DNA of 62,000 bases from Gnetum montanum (taxonomy: Eukaryota > Streptophyta > Gnetopsida > Gnetales > Gnetaceae): positions 320,682-382,681 of the forward strand of contig MNCI01037976.1 in assembly GCA_015680685.1 (NCBI GenBank), read 5' to 3'. The notes beneath the pieces were generated by a model. The model saw only the letters and a list, made by a program, of their open reading frames with translations, was not told the DNA's origin and ran no database searches. Shown here piece by piece: positions 45,000 through 56,832 of the stretch (within the stretch, counting starts at the first letter, position 1; the number at the start of each line of letters is the position of its first letter). The position numbers and the translations under genes were made by a program.

Positions 45000-45690
45000 A
45001 TCCTTTGTACTCTTCCACATTGTTGGTGCATGAGAACTCAAAATAATAGGAAAAAGATTGGATTTCACCAAAGGGGAGTGTGATGATGACAGTGAAACTA
45101 GCTTCATGTGTAGTTAAAGCCTTATTGAAGTGTATAATTTCCTCCTATCCTTTAAGTACATTGTTTGTAATGTTGACTTGCTCATTAAGAAACTCAAGAT
45201 CTATGACTATGTTGTCTAAAATCGAAAAAGCAAAAAAGTGGTTAACTAGTTTGCTATAGCTTGGCCTTTAGTTGAGACTTGTGTCACATATGATAGATCA
45301 AACTAAACTATTATACCCTTCCATTAGGCTATTTGACTACTCTCAAGGATGTTAAACATAATGGCCCTTAATACATTATCTTTACATAAGATGTTGACTT
45401 GATTCCTAAAGAGATAATGTCTTCCAACTTTAATGTATCAAGTCTCATAGGCTATTGGTGCATGTTTCAAGTAATAAATTCATAGTTTTCTCCATCATTG
45501 CATTCTTGACAAAGAAAGAAAGATATGGATGTGTTAGAGATTACAAGGTATATGAAAAATGGTTTATCATTTAGAGATGGATATATGATTGGAAACTTAA
45601 ATAAATCTTGCTTAATATCATCAAAGGATACTTTTCATTGATATGTCCATTCATAATGAATCCCCTTTTTAAGAAAATTTTGCATGAGTT
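45000..45690 (-). pseudogene. rh: RNase H region of gypsy element C
   Basis: Text such as FDDIKQDLF (about 45635-45605), PFFIYLVISNTSISFFLCQE (about 45565-45505) and DLSYVTQVSTKGQAIAN (about 45305-45255; family ......T.KGQALADFLA) identifies the connection and RNase H domains. Frames shift repeatedly. Confidence 0.65.
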
Positions 45691-46730
45691 GTAACTTATC
45701 CATAAGTATTAAGATGAACTTACGAATAAACTATAATCTACCTTGTACAACAAATAGCTTCTTAAGGTTACGAGGTACTAATAAGTTGGTTATAACCTTA
45801 AACTTCTTGGGATTGACATGTATTTCTACTTTAGAGACTATAAAGCCAAACATTTTTTTGGATTTAACATTGAATACACACTTATTAATATTGAGTCAAA
45901 GCTCATATTTGAGATAATGTTGAAGAACTAAATTTAGGACTTGTGCATGGTCATTAGATACCTTGGATTTTATATTGATATTGTCAACATAATCATTCAA
46001 TAGGCCTAGCATGTAGTCACTAAAGATGTAGGTCATGATTTTTTGGTATGTTTTGCTTGAATTCTTTAGAATAAAGACATTATAGTATAAAAAATGGTTC
46101 CGAAAGAGGTCATGAAGGTTGTATACAATTGATATTTTGGGTTGATCCTATGTTGGTTGTATCTTGAGAACTCATCCATAAAGGATAATAATGCATGATT
46201 GATAATAGCATCGATAAATTAATTGATGCTAGGAAAAGGAAAGTCATCCTTAATGGTTACTTTTTTGAGATCATGAAAATCAATACATATGAGAATGCTA
46301 CCATTCTTCTTAGGAACTACCACAATGTTGGATACCCAATCTACATAGTCAATAGCTCGAATGAAGCCTACTTGATAAAGATTTTTGAATTCATCACAAA
46401 AAACTAATGATAAATCTGGCCTAATCTTGTGAATCTTTTATTTGATAAGCTTAATGATATAATTGAGTATGATATTATGTTGAACTAGGCATGGATTAAG
46501 TTCAGACATATCTTCATAAGACCATGCAAAAGTTTTAATATTAGCTTAGGGTCTTGGTGATGTCTTGGGTAAGCTGAGGTTCTAGTGAGAAATTTAGTTT
46601 CAATGTTTTCTCCTCACCATTATGGGTTGTAATGGGGAACTCTACTAGGAAATCCTCTATGATGTCTCCAGCCTCTAGGTCAAGAGTTTTAACTATATAG
46701 TTAAGCCATTCTAGATTTTTCTCTATTGAG
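45691..46730 (-). pseudogene. rt: Reverse transcriptase of gypsy element C
   Basis: The minus strand reads KIRPDLSLVFCDEFKNLYQV, GFIRAIDYVDWVSNIVVVPK (to about 46305), KNGSILICIDFHDLKK, VTIKDDFPFPSIN, then LLSFMDEFSRYNQ (about 46190-46150), which keeps the first catalytic Asp. At 45980-45991 the YVDD box reads YVDN, so the last catalytic Asp is Asn. Downstream VEIHVNPKKFKVI is also recognisable. It matches the Tat/Ogre-like group of plant gypsy polymerases by the GFIR..xYxxW...IVPV.KKNG pattern. Confidence 0.83.
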
Positions 46731-46769
46731 GCTATGTGATCAAAAAGGCTTTTAGGCTTATGATTAGAT

Positions 46770-47900
46770 ATTCAAAGTCAATTGAATAAATAACATCATC
46801 GAATGATCTACTTAGGTTCAAAGTTAAGTTGAATTATTCCTACATCTTTATATCTTAATATTTCATGTTAACAAAAACATATTAAATGGCATTTGCATGA
46901 TATATTTATCAAATATGATAAAAAAAAGAAAAATTATGTAATAAATAGTATTAATATTTTATTTTGAATATTATATTATCAAAATAGAAAATAATTCAGT
47001 AGAAATATTAAAAATAAATAAAATAATGATATTTTAATATCAAAATTAGTCAAAATAACCAAATATTCCCTATTTTTAGCATGTTTGGGCTAGTGTGGTA
47101 GCATGTGAGTAGCTTGTTTCGCTAGAACAACATATTTGGGAAAGTATGTGCAACATATAGATCCTACATCTTAGTTACATGGATGAACTTGGAACTAAAT
47201 TTTTTTTTATCATATCCATCTAAAAGCCATAGGATTGTATTGTAATTTATTGTGATTGAAGTGGTAACTTACTAGATGTTGCATGTAATTCCTAAATTTC
47301 ACTCTAGATTTGGGATGCTACACATTGGGAGCATCTACCCTTCTTCATTTTTCTTTTGAGATGTCAATGAAGGAGAAATTTTACTATAAGTAAATTAATG
47401 AAATAGCAATGGATGGTGTTCCATAAGTGTTACAGTAAAATGTAGAGAAATATGTTAAACATGTTTTTGTGCTTTGCTGTAGCTGGTGTTTATGTGGAAT
47501 ATAGATCACCTTCATTGAACATTATCTTAATGCTAAAAATCATGACCAACAAATATGTTTATGCAAGAAAATTCATGATAGGCCTTTCAACTTTAGTTCA
47601 TAAGGTCAAGGAAAATGCTACTCATTAAAAACTTCCCAAAGATAAATACAACTAAAATTAAATATATCAATCCAAAACATCTTAATAATAAGACTTCATA
47701 GGCAAGGCATTATTTTTCAATTGAGGAAATAATAAGTGAACATAGTTGATTTTATGGCTGGTTCACATGGAACAAACTCTATTTAAATATTTGATAATGT
47801 AAAGTGGTAGGACAAAAATTGCAAAAAGTAGCATAACTATGCACAAGGAAAATAAGTTTTAATGCATGTATAAGAGAAAGAAAAGAAGGTCATTGTGTTA
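46770..47900. other. Non-coding stretch inside element C
   Basis: AT-rich sequence placed between the protease and polymerase coding text, where gypsy elements normally continue without a gap. It has no recognised motif. It could be an inserted sequence or a region of element-specific non-coding DNA; no ends or duplication are visible. Confidence 0.4.
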
Positions 47901-47939
47901 ACCATTTTTAGGCCCTAGAAGGCCATTAGGTTGCTAGTT

Positions 47940-48926
47940 TTAGGACTTAGCAGGCCATGTTCCATACTTTCCTAGCAAGTATGGGATAATTTCAAAAGAG
48001 CACATAAGGCTATAGCCAATATTGAAACATGATATAATGTTGTAAAGGTAAAAAGAACTATCGACAAAAGGATGTATGAGAAATTTACCATGAACTTGTT
48101 GCTTGATCTTTGAGAGATTAAGGAATCCTTTTGGCATGATTCTATGGTCATCATTTATCTTGTTTAGCATGACTAGTTGTAGGTATTTTCATTGATTTTC
48201 CCATGTTGTAGAGTTGGCATTATTTACATCATTGTTGTTCTCATTGATGGTAGCCCCAATTTAAGTGTCAGGAGATTTTTCTTGAAGCTACACCTCTAAA
48301 CCTTGGTCAATGTTAACATAGTTAACCAAAGGTAGCAACACATTATCTTCATGAATTAAAATTTCCCCTCCCTCATAGGGAAAGTGAATCTTTTGATGTA
48401 TAGAGGATGAGACTACACAAAACCATGGTCCTTCTAGAATCAATTTAAACCTAGGTGTCTCTTTGACTACTACAAAGTTGGTAGATGTGGGAAATTTCTT
48501 ATCAACCATGTAATCCAGGGAGACAGAACCTTGCATCACTACTTGTGATCCATTGAATGACTTAAGTGCTAAGGTAGTGGTCTCCTAGATGTTCTTGGTT
48601 AGGCCTAGCTTGTCAAAAATAGAATATGGTATCACATTTTTGGCCACCCCATCATCCACATGAACATGGTGAACATTGTATCTACCAACACACATGGCAA
48701 TAAGAAGAGGAGCAAATAGCACTTCTCTATTTTTAGAGTCAATTTTCACTTCACTATCATGTAAGTTGAGCATTGGTTGATGCCTATTTTCTCTAAGTGA
48801 AGCTTGCTCAATGTTAGAGTTGATTGACTCTTTGTTGGTGGGCATGCCTCCACTCATAGGAATATAGGTTAACACTTGAGCTAGTGTGTTCCTATGAGTA
48901 GGAGAAGTCATGACCACGTTATACAA
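47940..48926 (-). pseudogene. pr: Aspartic protease region of gypsy element C
   Basis: 48926-48585 is an open frame of 113 codons: VLFAPLLIAMCVGRYNVHHV, HVDDGVAKNVIPYSIFDKLG. Gypsy proteases of this group carry VDDGS..N..P...F.KLG, so the first D and G are kept but the Ser/Ala-rich flap start is changed. It continues in 48539-48288 (LDYMVDKKFPTSTNFVVVKE, then FKLILEGPWF) and 48170-47940 (INDDHRIMPKGFLNLSKIKQ). It would have cut the Gag-Pol polyprotein. Confidence 0.75.
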
Positions 48927-48929
48927 GTT

Positions 48930-49970
48930 TTGTGATGCATCCTTTTTCTTATAGGATCATTTGGCTTGGTCCATTGTTAGAGGAAGGTCTTTTCCTTGGC
49001 TTGTAACCTTTTGGCCTTAGTGGTTCTAACCTCCTCCATTCATCCCAGAATTTATCTCTTAGGTTTCAATGCATGTGCCTTAGGATCCTTGTGCATAGAT
49101 GCATTTGATCTTGATGTAGGTCTTAGTTGGTTACCTTCAGTGGGCTTATTTTTTGGTTTAGTGATAGGTTACTTTTTCTATGGTTGTGACAATGGTTCCT
49201 TGCTAACTTCTAAGCTATGGACCTTGATAGATGAGATTTGGTCATGGGTCATTGCAGTCTTACTTGTTGAAGGTGAAGGAACTTAGATAAAAAATGGTTT
49301 TTTGGTCTTTAGAGGATTAGCAACTTAGTGATTATGTTATGATGTTGAAGCCACTAAATGAGGGACATGTATGATGAAAGGCTTCTTAGAGCCAAAGAAG
49401 GTGGTACCCATATGAAAGATGGCTTTCTAGGCTTTGTATTTTGGGATTGTGATGGAGGATTTGAGCATTTGGTTTATGTGAATGAGGCTATAGTATAGGA
49501 GTTATTATGGGCTTTTGGAGAGTTGGGCTCATCTAATATCAACTTTCTATAGTCTATTATCTTCTAGAGGTCATCCTTTAATGCTATGAAAAATCAATGT
49601 TATGTATAGCCATTTGATGATAATAGCAATACCTATCCAGTCTAAAGTACTTTAGTAGCTTAAAATCATCTTTGGTAGCTATTGTTGGGTCTCTAGCTAA
49701 GTTGCAAAGATGATTGTACATTTTGTAAGCCTCTTCAGATAGTTGCTTATGTTGTATATGGTTTCCTTTAAGAAATTGTTCTAAGATCTTAGAAGTTTTT
49801 AAAGGAAGCCTTGTGTACTAAGACCTATCTTTACACCCAAAGTTTGATCTTAGTTGATTTGAGGTGTAGGAAATGGATGGTTGTGATGATTCTAAAGATG
49901 TGTTGCATGATGGTGATCCTCATCTCTCTCCTTTTTTTGAATCTTATATTACTATAGTGATGATTGTGTG
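48930..49970 (-). other. Gag-protease linker of element C
   Basis: Minus-strand text is broken and low in recognisable motifs. A plus-strand frame at 48996-49286 is a shadow of it. No zinc knuckle could be confirmed. Confidence 0.4.
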
Positions 49971-49973
49971 TTC

Positions 49974-51481
49974 TTACTTGGTTTCATTCTTATCCTTTCT
50001 TGCATGTTGGTTTTTATAGGCCACATAGGCCAGATCATTACTTGCCTTAATTGCCTTCTCAATGTTCTTGGTTTGCAAGAAGGCTTGGCTTAGTAATCGA
50101 GGCTCTAGGTAGTACAACATTAACTTAATAAAGTCATTTACTACTTCCTTGTAGATGGCCAAGAGGTGGGTTTCAACAATAGGATATGGTATCTTGTTAA
50201 GTTCCACTTTGAATGAACCTTTTAACTGGTTCAAGTGACCCCTACCTCACCTTCATTAGTTGGTCCAATGTGGAATCCGACCTTAAGTTATATCTAAAGT
50301 AGTTGATAAATTGGTTTATTAAGTTTTCAAGGGAAGAGGTGGAACCTCAAAGCAAGGCTTGATAAAAATATAGAGCCTTTATCATTAGAGACATGGGGAA
50401 AATTCATATTACTGTGTGAGGCCAAGCTTGCAAGAAGAGACAATTAGAACAAAAGGTTACTAAATGTGCATTGGGATCGCCTTCATCATTGTATTTGGTG
50501 TAGTTTGGAATAGTTAAGCTTGCAAGAAAGATTAGTTGAGACATCATGGGACTTATATGATCATCTTGATAGAAATCTAGAACCTTGACCATTTGAGTTA
50601 TGTTGGATTTAAGTTTTTTCAGCTCTTCATTAGGGTGTTGAATGATTTGAAAAGCTTGATCCAAGCCTTGGGGCATCTCCATGGGCTATGATACTTGTGT
50701 TGATAGTTGAGGAAGAAGTTGTAAGATTGGTGGCATCATGATGGGTTGTGATACCAAAAGGAAAGGTTGGGTTATGGTGGTCATAGGCAGGCTAAATAGT
50801 AAAAAAGATGTTTGAGTTAAAACTTGTTATATGAAGGAAGTAAAGGATGTTTGTAAAGCTTGTGCTACTTGGGGCTCCAATGGGGGTCCCATCGGTATGA
50901 CAAAGGGAGATGGTAAGGTAGACATCACTAACACTAGGTGAATGGAGTGAGGTTGTGTGTTAAAATGCATTGATGAGAACAAGGAAGTGGACTAGGACAC
51001 AAGTTATGTCTAGTATGTGGTGATGATGGGTGTGAACCCAAACATGATAGGATGGATAGGAGGAGAGTTGGATTAAGGGATGTGTCCCATCATTGAGGTA
51101 AGAGACATAGGGCAGGGTGTAGTTCATTGAAAAATATTTCCAATAAAGATGTATGGCTCACGTTTAGCCTCAAACTTTTCTTCATCTCCTTATTGATCCT
51201 CTAAGCTAATTCCCTTAGTAAACTCATAAACCTCTATGATTAGTGTGACCATTTCTATATAAAAGTTTGAGAGGGGGGATTTGGTCATAAGGGGGTGGAA
51301 TGTGTTCTTTCCCATCCCAACATATGGTTTCAAACTGACACTTGGCATTAAATTTGAAGCATGATATCAATAGATTGGATTGTATCTTGGAATAGAAAAA
51401 GTTGTAGAACTTCTCATTAATGACTACAAAATATAGGTCCTTTCTCCTTTGCCTAAGAGATTTTCTTTGATTTTCTACCAT
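49974..51481 (-). pseudogene. gag: gag of gypsy element C
   Basis: It starts MVENQRKSLRQRRKDLYFVV at 51481. After a broken Pro/Thr-rich section come QGLDQAFQIIQHPNEELKKL (about 50665) and LTIPNYTKYNDEGDPNAHLV with TFCSNCLF (about 50530-50440), the classical start of the plant gypsy gag domain. Then ENLINQFINYFRYNLRSDST (about 50330-50270) and 50234-49974: ETHLLAIYKEVVNDFIKLML and AFLQTKNIEKAIKASNDLAY. The core is unusually well preserved for this window. It would assemble the particle. Confidence 0.8.
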
Positions 51482-51752
51482 GGGGTCTTTCAGGCCATAG
51501 ATGTGACTACACTCTAGTTGGATGTCATATTTGTCAATTTAAGGGGTAGGATGATTGCCTGTCTAAAAGACATTGTCAAAAGATACTTTTAGGCTTTTTA
51601 CTCTTTTTAGTAAAAAACGTAGTAAGTATGATAATCTATTAATGTAGTTGGCCAGAAATAGAAAGGTAGTGGGAAATGGCTACTAATTGGTGAAAGTGGA
51701 AGAAAGAAAAAGTAGTTTATCTACTGGACAAAAATAGGTATCATAGTAAAAA

Positions 51753-51932
51753 CAAAATGATGTTGAATGGAATGATGTCAAATGGAATGACACTGGTTGG
51801 AATGATGTCAAATAAAATTACATAAGATGGAATGATATCAAATGGAATAACATCAGATAGAATGATGTCTAATGGAATGATGTTAGGTGGAATAACATCA
51901 AATGAAATGATGTTAGATAGAATGGATGTTAT
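51753..51932. repeat. 15-bp minisatellite in the leader of element C
   Basis: About 12 head-to-tail units of TGGAATGATGTCAAA with changes; unit starts include 51768, 51783, 51798, 51813, 51828, 51843, 51858, 51873, 51888, 51903 and 51918. The period gives minus-strand pentapeptides such as FDIIP, SDVIP (frame 52094-51741) and plus-strand ones such as MISNG. It lies between the primer-site region and gag, so it is leader sequence rather than a protein. Confidence 0.92.
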
Positions 51933-52120
51933 AGTAGATGGAAAATTTGTAGCAAAATCCAACTCTACTACTATCACTACACAAAGGCTTGTGAAAGAAG
52001 GTTTGATAGCCAACACTAGTTTTAAAGGTATGATAGAATAATGGAAGGATAGAAAAATAGTATAATTGGTATTAAAAAAATGGTTCAACCTCATTTATGG
52101 CTAACAATTTAGATGGAGGC

Positions 52121-52136
52121 CCTCCTTCTAGTGCCA
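52121..52136 (-). other. Primer-binding-site-like sequence of element C
   Basis: The minus strand reads TGGCACTAGAAGGAGG just after the U5-like end of the right LTR. It starts TGG, as needed to pair with a tRNA CCA end. The cognate tRNA was not identified. Confidence 0.4.
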
Positions 52137-52139
52137 GAA

Positions 52140-53865
52140 AACTATTGGAGTTGGAAATCTTGGTTGTTAGAATGGGAAACCAAAAGATCCAAGTGTCAAA
52201 ACAATTTTAATCTAAAATCCCAAGGGCCTCTAAAAAACAAGATTTAAGGTATCCTAGATAGTTTTACTGATCACCTAGAGACTTACAGAATGTAAAAAAA
52301 AATGGTTTTGAAATTGTAAACATACCTAAAAATGTAGATAGAAGTGACCTACTTGAAATGAAAATGTACATGGAAATGGCCTACTAAAAATGGAAACATA
52401 AATAGAAATGACCTACTAAAGACAAAAATGGAAATGAAATCATAATTATAGAAATAAGTGTGAAAACAGAAACAAAAATCAAAACTTGCACAACATGAAC
52501 AATCAAATTTATAAAGAAATATAAAAGAATCGGGTTCACGATGTACAAGTTTATGCCAAGGACACAAGAAGTTGTCTACCAAAACTTGAAGTTTTTTGGA
52601 GAAGGCTGCCCCCATGATCTGGTTTCTTCCTAGTTTCAACCTACTTCAAATTTCCATTAGTTTTTGCTAAAATTGTAATGTGGGAATGGGATTGTTGTTC
52701 CACATTTGGAGCAATGGAAACTACTTGGAAATCTCTATGTTCAATGTAGTCCAAATTTCTACTACCAAACGACACTACTACCAATGGTTGTGGTAAAAGA
52801 TGCTAGGTGCTCAAAATTCCAAGTGTTTAGAACTACTATATAGGATTTCAAAAATGCCACAATTTAGAACCATTCTAAGGTGTTAACGTTGGGTATTTAT
52901 AGGGTAGGATTTCCATTTTTGGGTCTGCCATTAATTAACATTAATTACTAACAAATTGGCATTGATTATGGGTTGCAAAGGTTATCTATTGCCAACATAG
53001 TTGGTTACCTACTATCAGGGTAGTTGCTATTTATGATAATTCTAGAATGGACTACACCCACAAAACCCATCCATTTACCATAAATAGTAAATGAACTTTT
53101 GTGACTACACTGGTAGTGCTTTCACTATGTTGGTAGTGGTCAATGATCATCTACTATTAGCATAGTTTTCTTTTATAGTAAGTCTAAAATGGGTTATAGC
53201 CACAAAATCCATCCATTTACTATAAATAGTAAATAGACTTTTGTGACTATGTTGACATCATTATTACTACACTAGCCTTGGTAGACTACATTGAAGGTAT
53301 TGGAAAATGGAAAAAGTATTGGAAACTATGGAAATGGTGGAATTTGTTGGAAAGTGTTGAGCCTAGTGGGGAATGTTGTCTACACCAGCGATTATTGACT
53401 TAGAATGACTACGCTGGTTGTTGTTGACTTAGAATGACTACGTTAGCTATTGTTGGAAAACTAGAAATTTCAACAATCCCAATGTTGCACTTCTATTGGG
53501 TCTTGGTAGTGACTATGTTGGTTGTACCTATTTTGACTACTAAAAGTGTAGGTGCTAACACTACTGAAAGCATAGTTATAGTGACTACTAGAAATTTCTC
53601 AAGTGTAGTTGGGGTTATACCCCTACAAAAACCCATGGAAATGCCATTTTTAGCCATTCTAAAGGTGTTTTTGGCCTTCCCAAGCTTGAATATGGACATG
53701 GGATACACTTTTCTACTTGGGAAGCAAGAAAATAATAACTTTTGAAGTAGTTTTTGGCCTCACAAAGTTGAATTATTCAATATTGTAGCTCAAAGAATAC
53801 ATATCTAACATTTACAATGAATCCTTTCCCCAAGTTAGGGAATGAAGGCTGAAACATGAAATTTG
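52140..53865 (-). repeat. 5' LTR-like region of element C
   Basis: The region has a strong minus-strand TATA box (CCTATAAATACCC, 52893-52903 area) with U5-like sequence ending at about 52145. Upstream of the TATA box are two copies of a roughly 142-bp subrepeat (CCATTTACCATAAATAGTAA at 53071 and CCATTTACTATAAATAGTAA at 53213, both followed by a CTTTTGTGACTA segment), and repeated GACTACG(C/T)TGG-like motifs (about 53280-53460). The outer edge at about 53865 is inferred from the start of the element B LTR. Confidence 0.5.
52894..52901 (-). promoter_or_regulatory. TATA box of element C LTR
   Basis: TATAAATA on the minus strand in the context CCTATAAATACCCAACG, about 750 bp before the U5 end. 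Confidence 0.55.
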
Positions 53866-54500
53866 GTGGTGTTTCAATATCCATACATACAAAAGTGTCA
53901 CACTAGCCAAAATACATGCATAATTAATCATAAAGATGCATATCCTCTCGTACAATCTTTCTTCCAAGTCTTATGCTTTAACATTCTTATGAAAAACATG
54001 AAAACAAAAAATAATATTTATCAATTACAACATGAAAATTGTAGGAAAACTTTTCTCATAACCAATTTGAAGATTCTTAGTTATTGTCATTCTTGTTCTC
54101 ATCTTTCTTGACTATTTTCCAACTTGGAACTACCAACTTGAAGCTTTCCTTGGCCATATGTGACAACTACAGGCTCAGTAAGAAATATTACTATCATGTT
54201 TACCTCTTAAATAAGACATATTCTTTCATGGAAAGATGTCTCATATTGATGCTAGATGTCTCCTCCTATAGCAATACATCTTCCTAGAGATATCTCTAAT
54301 TAGGACAAGATGTTTCCCGACCATTTGGAAATCTCTTATCATATCCTAGCTCTCGATTCAAAAATCTTCCAAATCATCAATACATATTCCTAGTTTTTCA
54401 AACATAAAACCAAATACCTATAGGGATGAAAAATAAGCTTGGAAGAGATGTCTCTATACCAATTCTTTCACTTTTCAAAAATTGAACTTAGGTAAACAAG
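53866..54500 (-). repeat. 3' LTR of element B, U5-truncated
   Basis: It aligns with 58340-59000 but lacks the last roughly 270 bp (the R-U5 part seen at 58060-58340). It contains several AGATGTCTC / ACATCTTCC motifs (54235-54310). The element-side edge follows a purine-rich GTGGAGGATCA on the minus strand (about 54508-54518). Confidence 0.65.
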
Positions 54501-54774
54501 GGAGTAGGGGTAGCAGTGATCCTCCACTTAACAAGTTTGGTCTTATGAACTCATATAACATCATCAATAGTTTGATCCTTCTAATGGATTAAGTACTCAT
54601 GCTTTTCACTTCACAAGTGCTATAACCTTCTCTTTTCTTGAGTACGATGTCTTCCTCTCCATTGAAGGCTTGGACTTGTCAATAGTCCTCTTCAACATAG
54701 TGATGTAGTCCTATAAGATCCCTTCATCTATCAGTCCATACAAATGGATAAGATATAAAATATTAAAAAAAAAT

Positions 54775-55265
54775 ACATACACACATCATTTTATAAGTTA
54801 ATTTCAAAATAATTATTATTTATTTTGACCTTTATCTTGAAAGAACTCATCTTCTTAGATTTCAATATAGAGAAGTTGATACTTATCAACCTCTTCTTCT
54901 TCAAGTGTACTCAAACAAGATTATCACCATCAAATTTGGACTTCCTCTTACTATCATTTCTCTTAATAACTCTTTCTTTATCCTTCTTCCAAGATTTTCC
55001 TTGACTTAAGCATGAAATTCCTTCATCTCTTGTCTAAAATTAGCACTTAATTGAGCTTCTTCATCAAATCTCTTAAGATTATCCACCATCTTTGGACTGT
55101 AATAATAATTTAGCCTAAATTCTCTTTTTATAATAGCAATATGAAAAATTTAGCATGGTACAACAAATTTTCCCACCTATTAGATTATCCATCACACAAA
55201 CATCTCAAAATATTTATCATAAGTTTATTAATCACTTTAGTTTGACCATTAAATTGGGGATGATA
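54775..55265 (-). pseudogene. int: Integrase C-terminal fragment of element B
   Basis: The minus strand reads QFNGQTKVINKLMINILRCL (about 55252-55193; family DGQTE.VNR.L...LR). Further down are EFHA-like text and HLKKKRLISINFSILKSKKM with SSFKIKVKINNNYFEINL (about 54905-54790), matching the C-terminal FLR.ER.P.G.Y.KL....GPF.I...I..NAY...L of plant chromovirus-like gypsy integrases. Catalytic residues upstream are deleted. Confidence 0.72.
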
Positions 55266-55322
55266 TGCATAAAAAATTTAAATTTATGCCTAAAATGTTT
55301 TAAATTCGATGGTACCCAGTCT

Positions 55323-55514
55323 TTAAATTAATTTTCTAAAGATATGTACATTGATAAGTACATTAGGGATATCATCCATCCTTGGAATAGGAATCATGTA
55401 CCTCAATATTATATTATTCATACCCCTCAAATCAATGTACATTCTCCATTTATTTCTACCTTTATTTTGCACAAATACTACTAGAACTACATAAGGTGGA
55501 ATGGATTCCATCAT
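55323..55514 (-). pseudogene. rt: Reverse transcriptase N-terminal fragment of element B
   Basis: Open frame of 63 codons: PPYVVLVVFVQNKGRNKWRM, YIDLRGMNNIILRYMIPIPR, MDDIPNVL. This is the fingers region of a Ty3/gypsy polymerase (S P V V....K..G.WRMC.D.R.LN..T..D.YPIPR.DD). The palm with the catalytic YVDD is deleted immediately after. Confidence 0.8.
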
Positions 55515-56830
55515 GAAGCCATTTGCAAGTAAAATATTTACTTACATTTTTAATTTAATGTGTTGATTTGGTGTCATTTTTTATTTCCTCTCATTTGGAA
55601 TGGTAGCACCAAGGATGAAATTAATTTGATGTTGGAAATGAAAGGATTGATAGAATTGACATAGAGAAATTTGAGAAATGAGAAGAATTAAAATAATCAA
55701 ATATCAAATTCCATGATAAGAATACAAAGAATGCACAAGAAATGAGGAGTTAATTTACACCCCCAACAAAATTGGGGTAAGTAATGATGTGCTACATTCC
55801 ATTAGCATAGTTTCATATTTATAAATAGATTCTTATAACTATATTTTTCATATGTCTTTTAATCATTCACTTTTTCATAGGGATCTTCTTTCATCATATA
55901 TCATATTATTTATGGAAATGCTCTCCATTTGGTGTACCTTGAGTAGGTATGTGAATAATATTCTCGTTTATTATACGTAGCTTTTTAATTCGTACATGAA
56001 ATAATTATTATCCTTTTGGTTTAGTTTATGCCACATAAATTTTGGCATTACATCTCTCATAGGACATTTTTCATTGATGGAAATCCATCCAATTTCCCTT
56101 TAAACACATTGAAAAGCTACTCCTTTAATCCTAGCACATATGTTTGATGTTCTATAAGCAAAACATCATGGTTAGAAGCAACAATTGACACAACCACAAA
56201 ACCAAAAGTATCATCATTATGTTTCCTAATGTATTTTCTCTTCCCAAAAAGAATTAAGGAAGCATTAATTAATCTTTAGTACCTCATTTATTCAAATATC
56301 ATCAGAATTAACTCATGTATTTTATCAAGTCTTGCTACATTCCACACATTTCTTACTCAAATAAATTAACTACAAATATCAAATTTCCAAGGCCTTCCAA
56401 GAATTACATCAATAGAAACAATTGGTAGTACATCACATTTTACAAAATCATGATAACTCCAAATTTTAATTTTAAAACATATTGCTCTTTCACCTCTTAA
56501 GAGAAGTCTCTTAACAACCAATGTATCTTCTAAGGTCTAGGATGACGATTTGTTACTAAACCAAATATAGCAACTACCCTAGAAGAAATTACATTTTCTT
56601 TGGCTTCCTCATTAATTAAAATATGAATCCATTCCTCACTAACCAAATATCTAGCCATAATCTAAAACAACAATTTTTTTTTATGGATGATATTCTCTAT
56701 TCATGTTTTTTATTAATGCATTAGAATTTAACTTAGAAACTTTCTTAATTTTGGAAGCATTCGAATTACCTCTCTAAAGATATTTCCTTAATATCTCCTT
56801 TGCTTCCATGGTTTGCACATCCATACCCTT
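55515..56830 (-). other. Protease/linker region of element B, poorly readable
   Basis: Between the Lys-rich region and the polymerase fragment. Scattered minus-strand words suggest pol-like coding but no protease motif could be confirmed through the stops. Confidence 0.4.
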
Positions 56831-56832
56831 GG

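Larger units (their letters stand above)
41386..53865 (-). mobile_element. Gypsy element C, minus strand, degenerate
   Basis: Ty3/gypsy order read right to left: 5' LTR-like region, primer-site-like sequence, leader with a 15-bp minisatellite, gag, protease, reverse transcriptase, RNase H, integrase, then a 3' LTR-like region. A roughly 1.1-kb non-coding stretch (46770-47900) separates the protease region from the polymerase. The two LTR-like regions clearly match only over a short segment near the element-proximal edge (GGT-CCTTAGGTGGTCTTGTTA at about 41475 against about 52250), so they may have come from related rather than identical elements. Its two ends meet fragments of one other family (A and B). 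Confidence 0.7.

Noticed and set aside
46195-46407. Plus-strand frame of 70 codons
   Set aside because: Shadow of the element C reverse transcriptase on the minus strand.
48996-49286. Plus-strand frame of 96 codons
   Set aside because: Opposite strand to the element C gag-protease linker; no family resemblance.
53434-53745. Plus-strand frame of 103 codons and its minus-strand partner 53708-53493
   Set aside because: They lie in the LTR-like subrepeat region of element C, with opposite-strand frames open over the same bases.
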